From contig NZ_LLZI01000057.1 in the NCBI RefSeq assembly GCF_001509485.1, forward strand, positions 33,521 to 97,520: a DNA stretch of 64,000 nt, read 5' to 3'. Each line of letters opens with the position of its first letter. The stretch's first letter is position 1. Position numbers and translations under genes: made by a program. Below are positions 29,269-40,624 of the stretch, piece after piece. Below the pieces are notes generated by a model that saw only the letters and a program-made list of their open reading frames with translations, did no database searches and was not told the DNA's origin. Source of the DNA: Streptomyces sp. NRRL F-4489 (GTDB taxonomy: Bacteria; Actinomycetota; Actinomycetes; Streptomycetales; Streptomycetaceae).

Positions 29269-30975
29269 ATGGCGGTCACCGTGCGGGAGATCGAGCGGAA
29301 GTACGAGGCGGACGCCCTCGCCGGCCCCGACCCGCTGCCCGACCTGACCCGCGCCGCCGCCGTCGCCACCGCGACCGCCCGCGACCCCGAAACCCTCGAC
29401 GCGGTCTACTACGACACCGCCGACCAGCGCCTGGCCGCTGACGGTGTCACCCTGCGGCGGCGCACCGGCGGCCCGGACGCCGGCTGGCACCTCAAGCTCC
29501 CGGTGGCGCTCCCCGGCGCGCCCGGCCCGGTGCGCGACGAGATCCGCGCGCCGCTCTCCGGGGCGCCGCCGCCCGCGCTGACCGCCCTGGTCCGCTCCCG
29601 CACCCGGGGCGCGGCGCTGGTCCCGCTGGTCCGGCTGCGGACCCGGCGCACCGTCCGCGTCCTGCGGAACGCGGAGGGCCGGTCGCTCGCCGAGGTCGCG
29701 GTGGACGACGTCGAGGCCCGCCGGCTGCACCCGGAGGGGGCGGTGGGGCGGGCCCGCTGGCGGGAGATCGAGGTCGAGCTGGCCGGGGACGCCGCGGACC
29801 AGGGGCTGCTGGACGAGGTGGACCGGCTGCTGACCGGCGCGGGCGCCCGCCCGGCCGCGGCGCCGTCCAAACTGGCGCGCGCCCTGGCGGAGACCGCGCC
29901 AACCGGGGACGCGGGGGTCGGGGCCACCCCGGAGGGGACCGCCGTCACCGGGACCGCCCCTGGGGGCACCGGGCACCCCGCGCACCCCGAGGAGCCCCCC
30001 GGCACCACCGCCGGCGACCTCGTCCTCCGCTACGTCCGCGCCCAGGTGCGGGCGCTCGTCGAGCTGGACCCGGCGGTCCGGCGCGAACTCCCCGACGCGG
30101 TGCACCGGATGCGGGTCGCCACCCGCCGCCTGCGCAGCGCGTTCCGCTCGTACGCCACCGTCCTGGACCGGGCCGCCACCGACCCGCTGAGCGCCGAACT
30201 CCGCTGGCTGGCCGAGGAGTTGGGCGCCGGACGGGACCAGGAGGTGCTGGCCGCCCGGCTCGCCGCCGCGCTGGCCGGCGTACCCCGCGCGCTGCGGATC
30301 GGCCCGGTGGCGGCCCGGCTGCGCACCTGGACGGCCCGGCGCCGCGCGGGCGCCCGCGGCCGGGTGCGCGCCGCCCTGGACGCCCCGCGCTACCTCGCCC
30401 TCCTGGAGGACCTGCACGCCCTCCTCCGGGCCCCGCCGCTGCGCGCACCGGCCGCCCGCCCCGCGTCCCCGGTCGCCGCCCGGGCCGTCCGCCGCGACTG
30501 CCGCCGCCTGGCCCGCCGCGTCGAGACCGCCCTGGCGGCCCCCGCCGGACCCGCCCGCGACGCGGCCCTGCACCGCGCCCGCAAGGCCGCCAAACGCGCC
30601 CGCTACGCCGCGGAGGCGGCCGCCCCGGCGCTCGGCCGCCCGGCCCGCGAGACCGCCGCCGGCGCCAGGGACCTCCAGCAGCTGCTCGGCGACCACCAGG
30701 ACGGCGTGGTGGCCCGCGCCGCCCTCCGCGAGCTGGCGGGGGAGGCCCACCGGGCCGGTGAGAGCGGCTTCACCTTCGGCCTCCTCCACGGCCGCGAGGA
30801 GGCCCGCGCCGCCGACCTGGAACGCGCCCTGCCGGCCCGGTGGACGGCGTTCACGCGCCTGGCCGCCCTCGGGGAGCAGGCCCCGGACGCCGCCCCCGGG
30901 GAGCCGTCCGAGCCCACGCCCCCGGGGCCCCCGCCGGCGTGGCGGGAGGCGCCGCCGGGCGGGTTACGCTTGTGA
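29269..30975 (+). CDS. CYTH and CHAD domain protein
   Basis: A 568-residue fusion. Residues 1-205 are a CYTH domain with the EIERKYE metal/triphosphate signature and a basic tunnel pattern. A Pro/Gly linker follows, then a CHAD domain (about 245-530), helical and rich in His/Arg (HRMRVATRRLRSAFRS, HRARKAAKRARYAAE). CYTH domains hydrolyse triphosphates and CHAD domains bind polyphosphate, so a role in inorganic polyphosphate or triphosphate metabolism is likely. TAGATT ends 6 bases before ATG 29269, suggesting a leaderless message. Confidence 0.88.
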   Translation: MAVTVREIERKYEADALAGPDPLPDLTRAAAVATATARDPETLDAVYYDTADQRLAADGVTLRRRTGGPDAGWHLKLPVALPGAPGPVRDEIRAPLSGAPPPALTALVRSRTRGAALVPLVRLRTRRTVRVLRNAEGRSLAEVAVDDVEARRLHPEGAVGRARWREIEVELAGDAADQGLLDEVDRLLTGAGARPAAAPSKLARALAETAPTGDAGVGATPEGTAVTGTAPGGTGHPAHPEEPPGTTAGDLVLRYVRAQVRALVELDPAVRRELPDAVHRMRVATRRLRSAFRSYATVLDRAATDPLSAELRWLAEELGAGRDQEVLAARLAAALAGVPRALRIGPVAARLRTWTARRRAGARGRVRAALDAPRYLALLEDLHALLRAPPLRAPAARPASPVAARAVRRDCRRLARRVETALAAPAGPARDAALHRARKAAKRARYAAEAAAPALGRPARETAAGARDLQQLLGDHQDGVVARAALRELAGEAHRAGESGFTFGLLHGREEARAADLERALPARWTAFTRLAALGEQAPDAAPGEPSEPTPPGPPPAWREAPPGGLRL

Positions 30976-31008
30976 GTCGCCCTTGCCAGCTCACGAAAGT
31001 TCGTCGAG

Positions 31009-32934
<1,926 letters not shown>

Positions 32935-32955
32935 CCCACCACCCCGCACGCCCGA

Positions 32956-32999
32956 CCGCCCGGCCCGGCCCCGTACCCGTACGGAGCCGGGCCGGGCGG
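32956..32999 (+). terminator. Hairpin after the radical SAM gene
   Basis: A 14-bp perfect outer stem (32956-32969 with 32986-32999), with a further inner palindrome around CCGTAC. It separates the radical SAM gene from the DUF2344 gene. Confidence 0.75.
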
Positions 33000-33213
33000 C
33001 ATACGGGCCGCGCGCCGCCGGGGCCACTCGTCCGCGTGGTTTGCGGCGGGTCGGCGGGGCGCGGCGGGCGGGCGGAGTGCCCCGGCGGGAACTGTCCGGC
33101 GGTGTGGCACGTACTCTAGGTAAAGACGTCCGGGCGCGATGTGCCCTCGCCGACGCGGGGGCGGTCCGGACGGGGCGGCACCAGCCGCGCCCTGACACCA
33201 AGGAGACGTAACA

Positions 33214-34083
33214 CTGGGCAAGCGACAGCCCGAAGGCCCGCCGCCCGCACCGGCGGTGCAGCGCATCCGACTGCGCTACACCAAGCGCGGCCGCCTCCGG
33301 TTCACCAGCCACCGCGACTTCCAGCGCGCTTTCGAGCGGGCGCTGCGCCGCGCCGAGGTCCCCATGGCCTATTCGGCGGGCTTCACCCCGCACCCCAAGG
33401 TGTCGTACGCCAACGCCGCACCGACCGGCACCGGCAGCGAGGCCGAGTATCTGGAGATCCAGCTCACCGAGCGCCGCGATCCCGAGACCGTCCGCGCCCT
33501 GCTCGACGCCTCCCTGCCGGACGGCCTCGACGTCACCGAGGCGGTGGAGGCCCGCACCAGCGGCCTCGCCGACCGGCTCCAGGCGTCGGTGTGGGAGCTC
33601 CGGCTCGACGGGGTCGGCACCGAGGAGGCCGGGCGCGCCGTCCAGGCGTTCCTCGCCGCCGCCGAGGTGCCGGTCGAACGGCGCACCAAGAACGGCCTGC
33701 GCACCTTCGACGCCCGGGGAGCGGTGGCGCGCCTGGAGGCCCTTCCGGCGGAGGGGGCCGCGACGGCCCCCGCGCCGGGCGATAGGCCCGGCGGCGGTGC
33801 CTGTGCGATACTGCGGCTGGTTGTTCGGCATCTGACACCTGCCGTTCGACCCGACGACGTCCTGTCCGGCCTCCGGGTTACGGCCGACCTGGCGCCGCCG
33901 GTCCCCGCAGCGGTGACCAGGCTGGCGCAGGGGCTGCTCGATGAGGAGACCGGCGCGGTGACCGACCCGCTGGCGCCCGATCGCGACGCTGCCACGGCCG
34001 CTGCATCCACGGCCGCCGGGGCGAGTACCGCGCAGGCTGCGAGTGGGGACTCCCCGGCGATTTCCGGGGAAGGGACCGCGTAG
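33214..34083 (+). CDS. DUF2344 (TIGR03936) radical-SAM-associated protein, CTG start
   Basis: The 289-residue product matches the DUF2344 proteins paired with TIGR03960 radical SAM enzymes (RLRFTSHRDFQRAFERALRR, AGFTPHPKVSYANAAPTGTGSEAEYLEI). The C-terminal 60 residues are a low-complexity Ala/Ser tail. The only conventional start near the fold is GTG 33256, with no ribosome site. An AAGGAG sits at 33200-33205 and 8 bases later CTG 33214 opens the same frame, giving GKRQPEGPPPAPAVQRIRL after the start. I therefore favour CTG. Function unknown; its partner suggests tRNA/rRNA modification. Confidence 0.88.
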   Translation: MGKRQPEGPPPAPAVQRIRLRYTKRGRLRFTSHRDFQRAFERALRRAEVPMAYSAGFTPHPKVSYANAAPTGTGSEAEYLEIQLTERRDPETVRALLDASLPDGLDVTEAVEARTSGLADRLQASVWELRLDGVGTEEAGRAVQAFLAAAEVPVERRTKNGLRTFDARGAVARLEALPAEGAATAPAPGDRPGGGACAILRLVVRHLTPAVRPDDVLSGLRVTADLAPPVPAAVTRLAQGLLDEETGAVTDPLAPDRDAATAAASTAAGASTAQAASGDSPAISGEGTA

Positions 34084-34295
34084 GACGCGTCGCGCGTCGC
34101 CGATCAGCCAGGGTGCCACCCCGGTCCGGCGAACGCACTGACCAGAAGACTTTCGCCGGCCCGACCACGGGCCCGGCGAGCGAGACGACAGCTCCCGTGC
34201 GGCGCCCGCGCCCCGGACAGCGGAACCGCGCCCAGCGCGGACCGCGGCCGGAAACAGGCGACGGCGCCCGGGAGCGTGACGGGAGAACCGCCCGC

Positions 34296-37200
34296 ATGCT
34301 CGAATCCATTGAGCCCACCGAATCCACGTGGTCCGCGGACCGCGCGGGTGACACCACCAGCACGTCGCCCGGCGACACCCTGCCGCCGCGCCGCCGGCGC
34401 CGCGCCGCGTCCCGCCCGGCCGGCCCGCCGGCCCCCGTGGCCGCGGAGACCGCCGAGGCCGCCGTCGTGACCGGCGCCGCACCGGCGGCCGCGCAGCCGG
34501 CGGCCGACCAGGCCCCCGCGCCGGCCGCCGAGAGCCCCGCGCCGGCCGCCGAGGCCGCCGCGGACGAGGCCCGTCCGGCCCGCCCGCGCCGCCGCGCGAC
34601 CCGTAAGGCGAGCGCGCCCGCCGGACCGCCGCGCCCCGTGGGCGAGGCCGCCGAGGAGACCGCGGCGCCCGAGCCCGCCGAGGCGCCCGTGGCCGAGGCC
34701 GAGGCCGCCGCGCCCGCCGAGGAGGAGGCGCGTCCGGCGCGTACGCGTCGCCGTGCCACCCGTAAGGCCACCGCTCCGGCCGGTGCCCCGGCCGCCGCCG
34801 AGGAGGCGCCCGCCGAGGCCGCCGCGCCCGCCGCCGAGCAGCCCGCCGAGGCCCCGGCCGCCGCCGCGCCCGCCGAGGAGGAGGCCCGCCCGGCCCGGAC
34901 GCGCCGCCGCGCCACCCGCAAGGTGACCGCCCCGGCCGCGACCCCGGAGCCCGCCGCCGAGGAGGCGGACGAGGAGACCGAGGAGGAGGCGGAGGAGACC
35001 GCCGCCGAGACGCCCGTGGCCGAGGCCGCCGCTCCCGTTGAGGAGGAGGCGCGTCCGGCCCGTACGCGTCGCCGCGCCACCCGTAAGGCCACCGCTCCGG
35101 CCGGTGCCCCGGCTGCCGCCGAGGAGGCGCCCGCGGAGACCCCCGCGCCCGCCGCCGAGCAGCCCGCCGAGGCCGAGGCCCCGCGCCGCCGGTCCCGCCG
35201 CCGTACCGAGCGGGCCGCCGAGGCCGCCGCGGTCGAGGCGCCCGCCGCGCGCGCCGAGGAGGAGCCCGCCGCCGAGGCGCCCGCGCCGGCCCGCGGCCGC
35301 CGCCGGGCGCAGCGGCCGCCGACGGCCGTCTTCCAGGCGCCGGTCTTCACCGAGCCGATGTTCCAGACCCCGGAGAGCGCCGCCGCCGCGCACGCCGCCG
35401 CCCGCATGGAGGCGGCCGCGGCCGAGCCGGAGCCGGAGGAGGCCGCCGCGGGCACCCGCCGCCGGCGCCGCCGCCGCGCCGAGGCCCCCGAGGCCGAGCC
35501 GGTGGCCGCCGCGCCCGCCGCCGTGGTCGCCGAGCCGGTGGCGCCCGAGGTCATCGAGTCCCCCGAGCCCGCCGAGGAGCCCGAGGAGGCCGAGGAGGAG
35601 CACGCCGAGGCCGTGGCCGGCGAGGAGGGCGAGCGCCCCTCGCGCCGCCGCCGCCGGGGTGGCCGCCGCCGTCGCCGCGGGGAGTCCGCCGAGGGCGAGG
35701 GCGAGCACGCCGAGACCGCCGAGGAGGCCGAGGAGGAGCCCGAGGGCGCCGAGGCCGAGCAGGAGGAGCCGGAGGCCGGCGAGGCCGGCAGCACGAGCAG
35801 CAGCCGCCGCCGCCGGCGCCGCCGCCGGCGCAGCGGCGAGCCCGCCGAGGTCGAGGCCGCGCAGACCGACGACCCCGAGCGCACCGTCGTCAAGGTCCGC
35901 GAGCCCCGCAAGAAGGACGAGGGCACCGGCGCCGACGAGGTCCAGTCCATCAAGGGCTCGACGCGCCTGGAGGCCAAGAAGCAGCGCCGCCGCGAGGGCC
36001 GCGAGCAGGGCCGCCGCCGGGTGCCGATCATCACCGAGGCGGAGTTCCTGGCCCGCCGCGAGGCCGTCGAGCGGGTCATGGTGGTCCGCCAGAGCGGCGA
36101 GCGCACCCAGATCGGCGTGCTGGAGGACAACGTCCTCGTCGAGCACTTCGTCAACAAGGAGCAGGCCACCAGCTACGTCGGCAACGTCTACCTGGGCAAG
36201 GTCCAGAACGTCCTGCCGTCCATGGAGGCCGCCTTCGTCGACATCGGCAAGGGCCGCAACGCCGTGCTCTACGCCGGCGAGGTCAACTTCGAGGCGCTGG
36301 GCATGGCCAACGGCCCGCGCCGCATCGAGACCGCGCTGAAGTCCGGCCAGTCCGTCCTCGTCCAGGTCACCAAGGACCCGATCGGCCACAAGGGCGCCCG
36401 GCTCACCAGCCAGGTCTCGCTGCCCGGCCGCTACCTCGTCTACGTGCCCGAGGGCTCGATGACCGGTATCAGCCGCAAGCTCCCGGACACCGAGCGCGCC
36501 CGGCTGAAGCAGATCCTCAAGAAGATCGTCCCCGAGGACGCGGGCGTCATCGTGCGCACCGCCGCGGAGGGCGCCAGCGAGGACGAGCTGCGCCGCGACG
36601 TCGAGCGGCTCCAGGCGCAGTGGGAGGAGATCCAGAAGAAGGCGAAGGCGGCCTCGACCAGCTCGCCGAGCCTGCTCTACGGCGAGCCGGACATGACCGT
36701 CCGGGTCGTCCGGGACATCTTCAACGAGGACTTCTCCAAGGTCATCGTCAGCGGTGACGAGGCGTGGCAGACCATCCACGGCTACGTCTCGCACGTCGCG
36801 CCGGATCTGGTCGACCGCCTCCAGCGGTGGACCTCCGAGGTCGACGTCTTCGCCACGTACCGGATCGACGAGCAGCTGATGAAGGCGCTGGACCGCAAGG
36901 TCTGGCTGCCCAGCGGCGGTTCGCTGGTGATCGACAAGACCGAGGCGATGGTCGTGATCGATGTCAACACCGGCAAGTTCACCGGCCAGGGCGGCAATCT
37001 CGAGGAGACCGTCACCCGGAACAACCTCGAGGCGGCCGAGGAGATCGTCCGCCAGCTGCGGCTGCGCGACCTCGGCGGCATCGTCGTCATCGACTTCATC
37101 GACATGGTCCTGGAGTCCAACCGCGACCTGGTGCTGCGGCGGCTGCTGGAGTGCCTGGGCCGGGACCGCACCAAGCACCAGGTGGCCGAGGTCACCTCGC

Positions 37201-38156
37201 TGGGCCTGGTCCAGATGACCCGCAAGCGGGTCGGCCAGGGCCTGCTGGAGTCGTTCTCCGAGCAGTGCGTGCACTGCAACGGCCGCGGCGTGATCGTCCA
37301 CATGGACCAGCCGGCGGCCGGCGGCAAGCGCAAGAAGAAGGGCAAGGCCGGGGCGAACGGCGCCCAGCCGGAGCAGCCCGCCGAGGCCGAGGCCGTCGAG
37401 GCGGCCATCGAGGAGGCGCCGGAGCTGGAGCCGGTCGCGGTCACCGAGGCGCAGCTGCAGCCGTCGGTGGACGGTACGGACGAGTGGTTCAGCAGCCCGG
37501 CCGAGGCCGAGGCCGCCGCCGGGCGCGGCCGGGGCCGCCGCCGGGCGAGCCGCAAGGTGTCGGCGCCGGCGGGTGCGCCCAAGGCCGCCGCCGAGGAGGC
37601 CGCGGCGATCGTGCTGCCGGCCGCCGCGCCGGCCGAGGCGGAGCAGGCTCCGGAGCCGGCCGCGGAGACCGCGCCGGCCGCCGAGGCCGCCGCGCCCGCC
37701 GAGGAGGCCGCTCCGGTCGCCGAGGCCGCGCCGCCGCGTCCGCGCCGCCGGGCCGTGCGCCGGGTGTCCGCACCGGCCGGTTCGCCGGGCACCGCCGCCG
37801 AGGAGGCCGCCGCGATCGTGCTGCCGGCCGCCGCGCCGGAGCCGGCCGCCGAGGCGCCTGCCGAGGCCCCGGAGGCCGCTGAGCCCGCCGAGGCGCCCGC
37901 CGGTGCGGACGAGGGCGCGGAGGCCGCCGAGGCGGCGCCCGCGGCCAAGAAGACCGCGAAGAAGGCGGCCGCCAAGAAGACCACGGCCAAGAAGGCCGCG
38001 GCGAAGAAGACCACGGCCAAGAAGACGGCGGCGAAGAAGACCACCGCCACCGCCAAGAAGGCCGCGGCCAAGAAGACCACCGCGAAGAAGACGACGGCGA
38101 AGAAGGCGGCGGCCAAGAAGACCGCGGCCGCGGCGCCGGCGTCCGCGGAGGACTGA
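34296..38156 (+). CDS. rne: Ribonuclease E/G family endoribonuclease (RNase ES type)
   Basis: The main 5'-sensing endoribonuclease for mRNA decay and rRNA processing. The 1286-residue protein has a long Ala/Glu/Arg disordered N-arm (about 1-560). The catalytic core follows with the S1 domain (TSYVGNVYLGKVQNVLPSM), catalytic Asp889 and Asp933 (VIDVNTGKFTG and IDFIDM) and the zinc-link C991-x2-C994. A C-arm ends in a histone-H1-like run of AAKKT units. A basic module RRRATRKxTAPAG recurs in both arms. This arrangement with the core in the middle is typical of Streptomyces RNase ES. ATG 34296 follows GGGAGAA. Confidence 0.96.
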   Translation: MLESIEPTESTWSADRAGDTTSTSPGDTLPPRRRRRAASRPAGPPAPVAAETAEAAVVTGAAPAAAQPAADQAPAPAAESPAPAAEAAADEARPARPRRRATRKASAPAGPPRPVGEAAEETAAPEPAEAPVAEAEAAAPAEEEARPARTRRRATRKATAPAGAPAAAEEAPAEAAAPAAEQPAEAPAAAAPAEEEARPARTRRRATRKVTAPAATPEPAAEEADEETEEEAEETAAETPVAEAAAPVEEEARPARTRRRATRKATAPAGAPAAAEEAPAETPAPAAEQPAEAEAPRRRSRRRTERAAEAAAVEAPAARAEEEPAAEAPAPARGRRRAQRPPTAVFQAPVFTEPMFQTPESAAAAHAAARMEAAAAEPEPEEAAAGTRRRRRRRAEAPEAEPVAAAPAAVVAEPVAPEVIESPEPAEEPEEAEEEHAEAVAGEEGERPSRRRRRGGRRRRRGESAEGEGEHAETAEEAEEEPEGAEAEQEEPEAGEAGSTSSSRRRRRRRRRSGEPAEVEAAQTDDPERTVVKVREPRKKDEGTGADEVQSIKGSTRLEAKKQRRREGREQGRRRVPIITEAEFLARREAVERVMVVRQSGERTQIGVLEDNVLVEHFVNKEQATSYVGNVYLGKVQNVLPSMEAAFVDIGKGRNAVLYAGEVNFEALGMANGPRRIETALKSGQSVLVQVTKDPIGHKGARLTSQVSLPGRYLVYVPEGSMTGISRKLPDTERARLKQILKKIVPEDAGVIVRTAAEGASEDELRRDVERLQAQWEEIQKKAKAASTSSPSLLYGEPDMTVRVVRDIFNEDFSKVIVSGDEAWQTIHGYVSHVAPDLVDRLQRWTSEVDVFATYRIDEQLMKALDRKVWLPSGGSLVIDKTEAMVVIDVNTGKFTGQGGNLEETVTRNNLEAAEEIVRQLRLRDLGGIVVIDFIDMVLESNRDLVLRRLLECLGRDRTKHQVAEVTSLGLVQMTRKRVGQGLLESFSEQCVHCNGRGVIVHMDQPAAGGKRKKKGKAGANGAQPEQPAEAEAVEAAIEEAPELEPVAVTEAQLQPSVDGTDEWFSSPAEAEAAAGRGRGRRRASRKVSAPAGAPKAAAEEAAAIVLPAAAPAEAEQAPEPAAETAPAAEAAAPAEEAAPVAEAAPPRPRRRAVRRVSAPAGSPGTAAEEAAAIVLPAAAPEPAAEAPAEAPEAAEPAEAPAGADEGAEAAEAAPAAKKTAKKAAAKKTTAKKAAAKKTTAKKTAAKKTTATAKKAAAKKTTAKKTTAKKAAAKKTAAAAPASAED
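34585..37780 (+). repeat. Repeated basic module in both arms of the RNase E gene
   Basis: The module encoding RRRATRK(A/V)(T/S)APAG occurs near 34585, 34745, 34900 and 35065 in the N-arm and near 37533 and 37741 in the C-arm. The copies around 34722-34815 and 35042-35135 are almost identical at DNA level over about 90 bases, which points to recent duplication or gene conversion. Confidence 0.75.
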
Positions 38157-38170
38157 CGAGCAGCACCCGC

Positions 38171-38199
38171 CCCCGGGCCGCTTCCACGGCGGCCCGGGG
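38171..38199 (+). terminator. Terminator after rne
   Basis: A 10-bp perfect stem (38171-38180 with 38190-38199), 15 bases after the rne stop and just before the rplU promoter. Confidence 0.75.
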
Positions 38200-38204
38200 C
38201 CGGT

Positions 38205-38233
38205 TTGACCCCCCGGTCAAGGCACCGTAACCT
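38205..38233 (+). promoter_or_regulatory. rplU-rpmA promoter
   Basis: TTGACC (38205-38210) and TAACCT (38228-38233) with a 17-bp spacer are a good match to the housekeeping sigma factor consensus. Transcription would start near 38240, giving a leader of about 165 nt. Confidence 0.7.
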
Positions 38234-38239
38234 TGAGCG

Positions 38240-38406
38240 TCGGTGTCTGAATGGCACCACAACTTCTGAGCAGACACCTCTCGGCCCCGCCGAGGGAGGC
38301 CGCTCGTCCCGCCCGCCGCTGTGCGGGCCGGATTCCACGGGACGTCCCTGAGCCCGTGAGAGCGGCTGGCGTCAGAGGATCGAAACCTAGCGAGAGAGAG
38401 TTCCGC
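38240..38406 (+). promoter_or_regulatory. Structured 5' leader of rplU-rpmA
   Basis: The leader can form a hairpin at its 5' end (GGTGTCTG at 38242-38249 with CAGACACC at 38271-38278) and further GC-rich stems. Ribosomal-protein leaders often mediate autoregulation, but I cannot match this to a named family. Confidence 0.35.
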
Positions 38407-38727
38407 GTGTACGCGATCGTGCGCACCGGCGGACGCCAGCAGAAGGTTGCTGTTGGCGACGTCATCGAAGTTGACCGCATGTCCACCAGCAAGGTCGGCG
38501 ACACCGTCGAGCTCTCCACGCTGCTGGTCGTCGACGGCGACGCGGTCACCAGCGACCCGTGGGTCCTGGCCGGCGTCAAGGTCCAGGCCGAGGTCGTCGA
38601 CCACCACAAGGGCGACAAGATCCGGATCCAGAAGTACAAGAACAAGACCGGTTACAAGAAGCGGATCGGCCACCGCCAGCTCCACACGGCGCTGAAGATC
38701 ACCGGCATCGACGCTCCGGCGAAGTAA
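38407..38727 (+). CDS. rplU: 50S ribosomal protein L21
   Basis: A 106-residue large-subunit protein that binds 23S rRNA. The start [17 protein letters not shown] and the C-terminal [16 protein letters not shown] are L21 signatures. GTG 38407 is preceded by a purine-rich GAGAGAGAG. rpmA follows by 14 bp, the universal L21-L27 pair. Confidence 0.97.
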   Translation: MYAIVRTGGRQQKVAVGDVIEVDRMSTSKVGDTVELSTLLVVDGDAVTSDPWVLAGVKVQAEVVDHHKGDKIRIQKYKNKTGYKKRIGHRQLHTALKITGIDAPAK

Positions 38728-38741
38728 GGGACTGAGGAGAC

Positions 38742-38999
38742 ATGGCACACAAGAAGGGCGCATCGTCCACTCGGAACGGTCGCGACTCCAACGCTCAGCG
38801 GCTCGGTGTGAAGCGCTTCGGCGGTCAGACCGTGCTCGCCGGTGAGATCCTGGTCCGCCAGCGTGGCACCCACTTCCACCCGGGCAAGGGCGTCGGTCGC
38901 GGTGGCGACGACACCCTGTTCGCCCTGCAGCCCGGCGCGGTGCAGTTCGGCACCTTCCGCGGCCGCAAGGTCGTGAACATCGTCCCGGCCGCCCAGTAA
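38742..38999 (+). CDS. rpmA: 50S ribosomal protein L27
   Basis: An 85-residue protein whose N-terminal tail reaches the peptidyl-transferase centre. [17 protein letters not shown] and [20 protein letters not shown] are diagnostic. There is no extra N-terminal cleavage peptide like that of Firmicutes. ATG 38742 follows GAGGAG. Confidence 0.98.
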   Translation: MAHKKGASSTRNGRDSNAQRLGVKRFGGQTVLAGEILVRQRGTHFHPGKGVGRGGDDTLFALQPGAVQFGTFRGRKVVNIVPAAQ

Positions 39000-39031
39000 C
39001 GAGGGCCCGGACGTACGTCGTAGCACGCCAG

Positions 39032-39076
39032 GGGCGGACCGCCTCTTTCCGCGGAAGCGGGAAGACCGGTCCGCCC
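39032..39076 (+). terminator. Extended hairpin between rpmA and obgE
   Basis: A 10-bp perfect outer stem (39032-39041 with 39067-39076) continues imperfectly through an inner TCCGC/GCGG palindrome. It can end the L21-L27 message or reduce readthrough into obgE. Confidence 0.65.
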
Positions 39077-39183
39077 TTGGCGCGTTATGACGACACCATT
39101 CCGCCCGCACCGGGCGGCCCCGTCGTGAGCGGACGATTCCGCTCCGTACGCAGACAACCCCGCTGATCTGGAGGCACCCCACC

Positions 39184-40620
39184 ATGACCACCTTCGTGGA
39201 CCGCGTCGAGCTGCACATCGCCGCGGGTAACGGAGGCCACGGCTGTGCCTCCGTCCACCGGGAGAAGTTCAAGCCGCTCGGCGGCCCCGACGGGGGCAAC
39301 GGCGGCCGCGGCGGCGATGTGATCCTGGTCGTCGACCAGGACGTCACCACCCTCCTCGACTACCACCACCACCCGCACCGCAAGGCCACCAACGGCCAGC
39401 CCGGCGCGGGCGACAACCGCGAGGGCAAGAACGGCAAGGACCTGATCCTGCCGGTGCCGGACGGCACGGTCGTCCTGGACGGCAACGGCGAGGTGCTCGC
39501 CGACATGGTCGGCCAGGGCACGCGGTTCGTCGCGGGCCAGGGCGGCCGCGGCGGCCTCGGCAACGCCGCGCTGGCCTCGGCCCGCCGCAAGGCCCCCGGC
39601 TTCGCGCTGCTCGGCGAGCCCGGCGAGACCCGGGACATCGTGCTGGAGCTGAAGACCGTCGCGGACGTCGCGCTGGTCGGCTACCCCAGCGCCGGCAAGT
39701 CCTCGCTGATCTCGGTGCTCTCCGCGGCCAAGCCGAAGATCGCCGACTACCCCTTCACCACCCTGGTGCCCAACCTCGGCGTGGTCACGGCCGGCGCGAC
39801 GGTCTACACCATCGCCGACGTGCCCGGTCTGATCCCCGGCGCCAGCCAGGGCAAGGGCCTGGGCCTGGAGTTCCTGCGGCACGTCGAGCGCTGCGAGGTG
39901 CTGGTCCACGTCCTGGACACCGCCACCCTGGAGTCGGACCGCGACCCGGTCTCCGACCTCGACGTCATCGAGGAGGAACTGGCCCAGTACGGCGGGCTCG
40001 ACGACCGGCCGCGGGTGGTCGTCCTCAACAAGATCGACATCCCGGACGGCAAGGACCTCGCGGACATGATCCGCCCGGATCTGGAGGCGCGCGGCTACCG
40101 CGTCTTCGAGGTCTCCGCGGTCGCCCGCCAGGGCCTGAAGGAGCTGTCGTACGCGCTGGCGGAGATCGTCGCCGCGGCGCGCGCGGCCAAGCCCGTCCAG
40201 GAGGCCACCCGGATCGTGATCCGCCCCAAGGCGGTGGACGACGCGGGCTTCACGGTCAGCAAGGAGGGCGACGGCTTCTTCCGCGTCCGCGGCGAGAAGC
40301 CCGAACGCTGGGTCCGCCAGACCGACTTCAACAACGACGAGGCCGTCGGCTATCTGGCCGACCGGCTCAACCGCCTCGGCGTCGAGGACGCGCTCCTCAA
40401 GGCCGGCGCCCGCGCCATGGACGGTGTGGCGATCGGCCCCGAGGACGACGCGGTGGTCTTCGACTGGGAGCCCTCGGTGACGGCCGGCGCGGAGATGCTG
40501 GGCCGGCGCGGTGAGGACCACCGCTTCGAGGCGCCCCGCCCGGCCGCGCAGCGGCGCCGCGACCGCGAGGCGGAGCGCGACGAGGCGCAGAGCGACTACG
40601 ACGGCTTCTCGCCGTTCTAG
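39184..40620 (+). CDS. obgE: GTPase Obg (ribosome assembly and developmental control)
   Basis: The 478-residue GTPase has a glycine-rich Obg domain (about 1-158), a P-loop GYPSAGKSS starting at residue 166, switch motifs ADYPFTTL and DVPGL, NKID for guanine recognition, and a C-terminal OCT domain followed by a charged tail. Obg helps 50S assembly and in Streptomyces influences the onset of aerial growth. ATG 39184 follows GGAGG. L21, L27 and Obg together are a conserved bacterial trio. Confidence 0.97.
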   Translation: MTTFVDRVELHIAAGNGGHGCASVHREKFKPLGGPDGGNGGRGGDVILVVDQDVTTLLDYHHHPHRKATNGQPGAGDNREGKNGKDLILPVPDGTVVLDGNGEVLADMVGQGTRFVAGQGGRGGLGNAALASARRKAPGFALLGEPGETRDIVLELKTVADVALVGYPSAGKSSLISVLSAAKPKIADYPFTTLVPNLGVVTAGATVYTIADVPGLIPGASQGKGLGLEFLRHVERCEVLVHVLDTATLESDRDPVSDLDVIEEELAQYGGLDDRPRVVVLNKIDIPDGKDLADMIRPDLEARGYRVFEVSAVARQGLKELSYALAEIVAAARAAKPVQEATRIVIRPKAVDDAGFTVSKEGDGFFRVRGEKPERWVRQTDFNNDEAVGYLADRLNRLGVEDALLKAGARAMDGVAIGPEDDAVVFDWEPSVTAGAEMLGRRGEDHRFEAPRPAAQRRRDREAERDEAQSDYDGFSPF

Positions 40621-40624
40621 GACC

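Noticed and set aside
34296..35330. Repeats in the rne 5' half considered as a CRISPR or satellite array
   Set aside because: They are in-frame, codon-based repeats of a protein module without unique spacers of even length.
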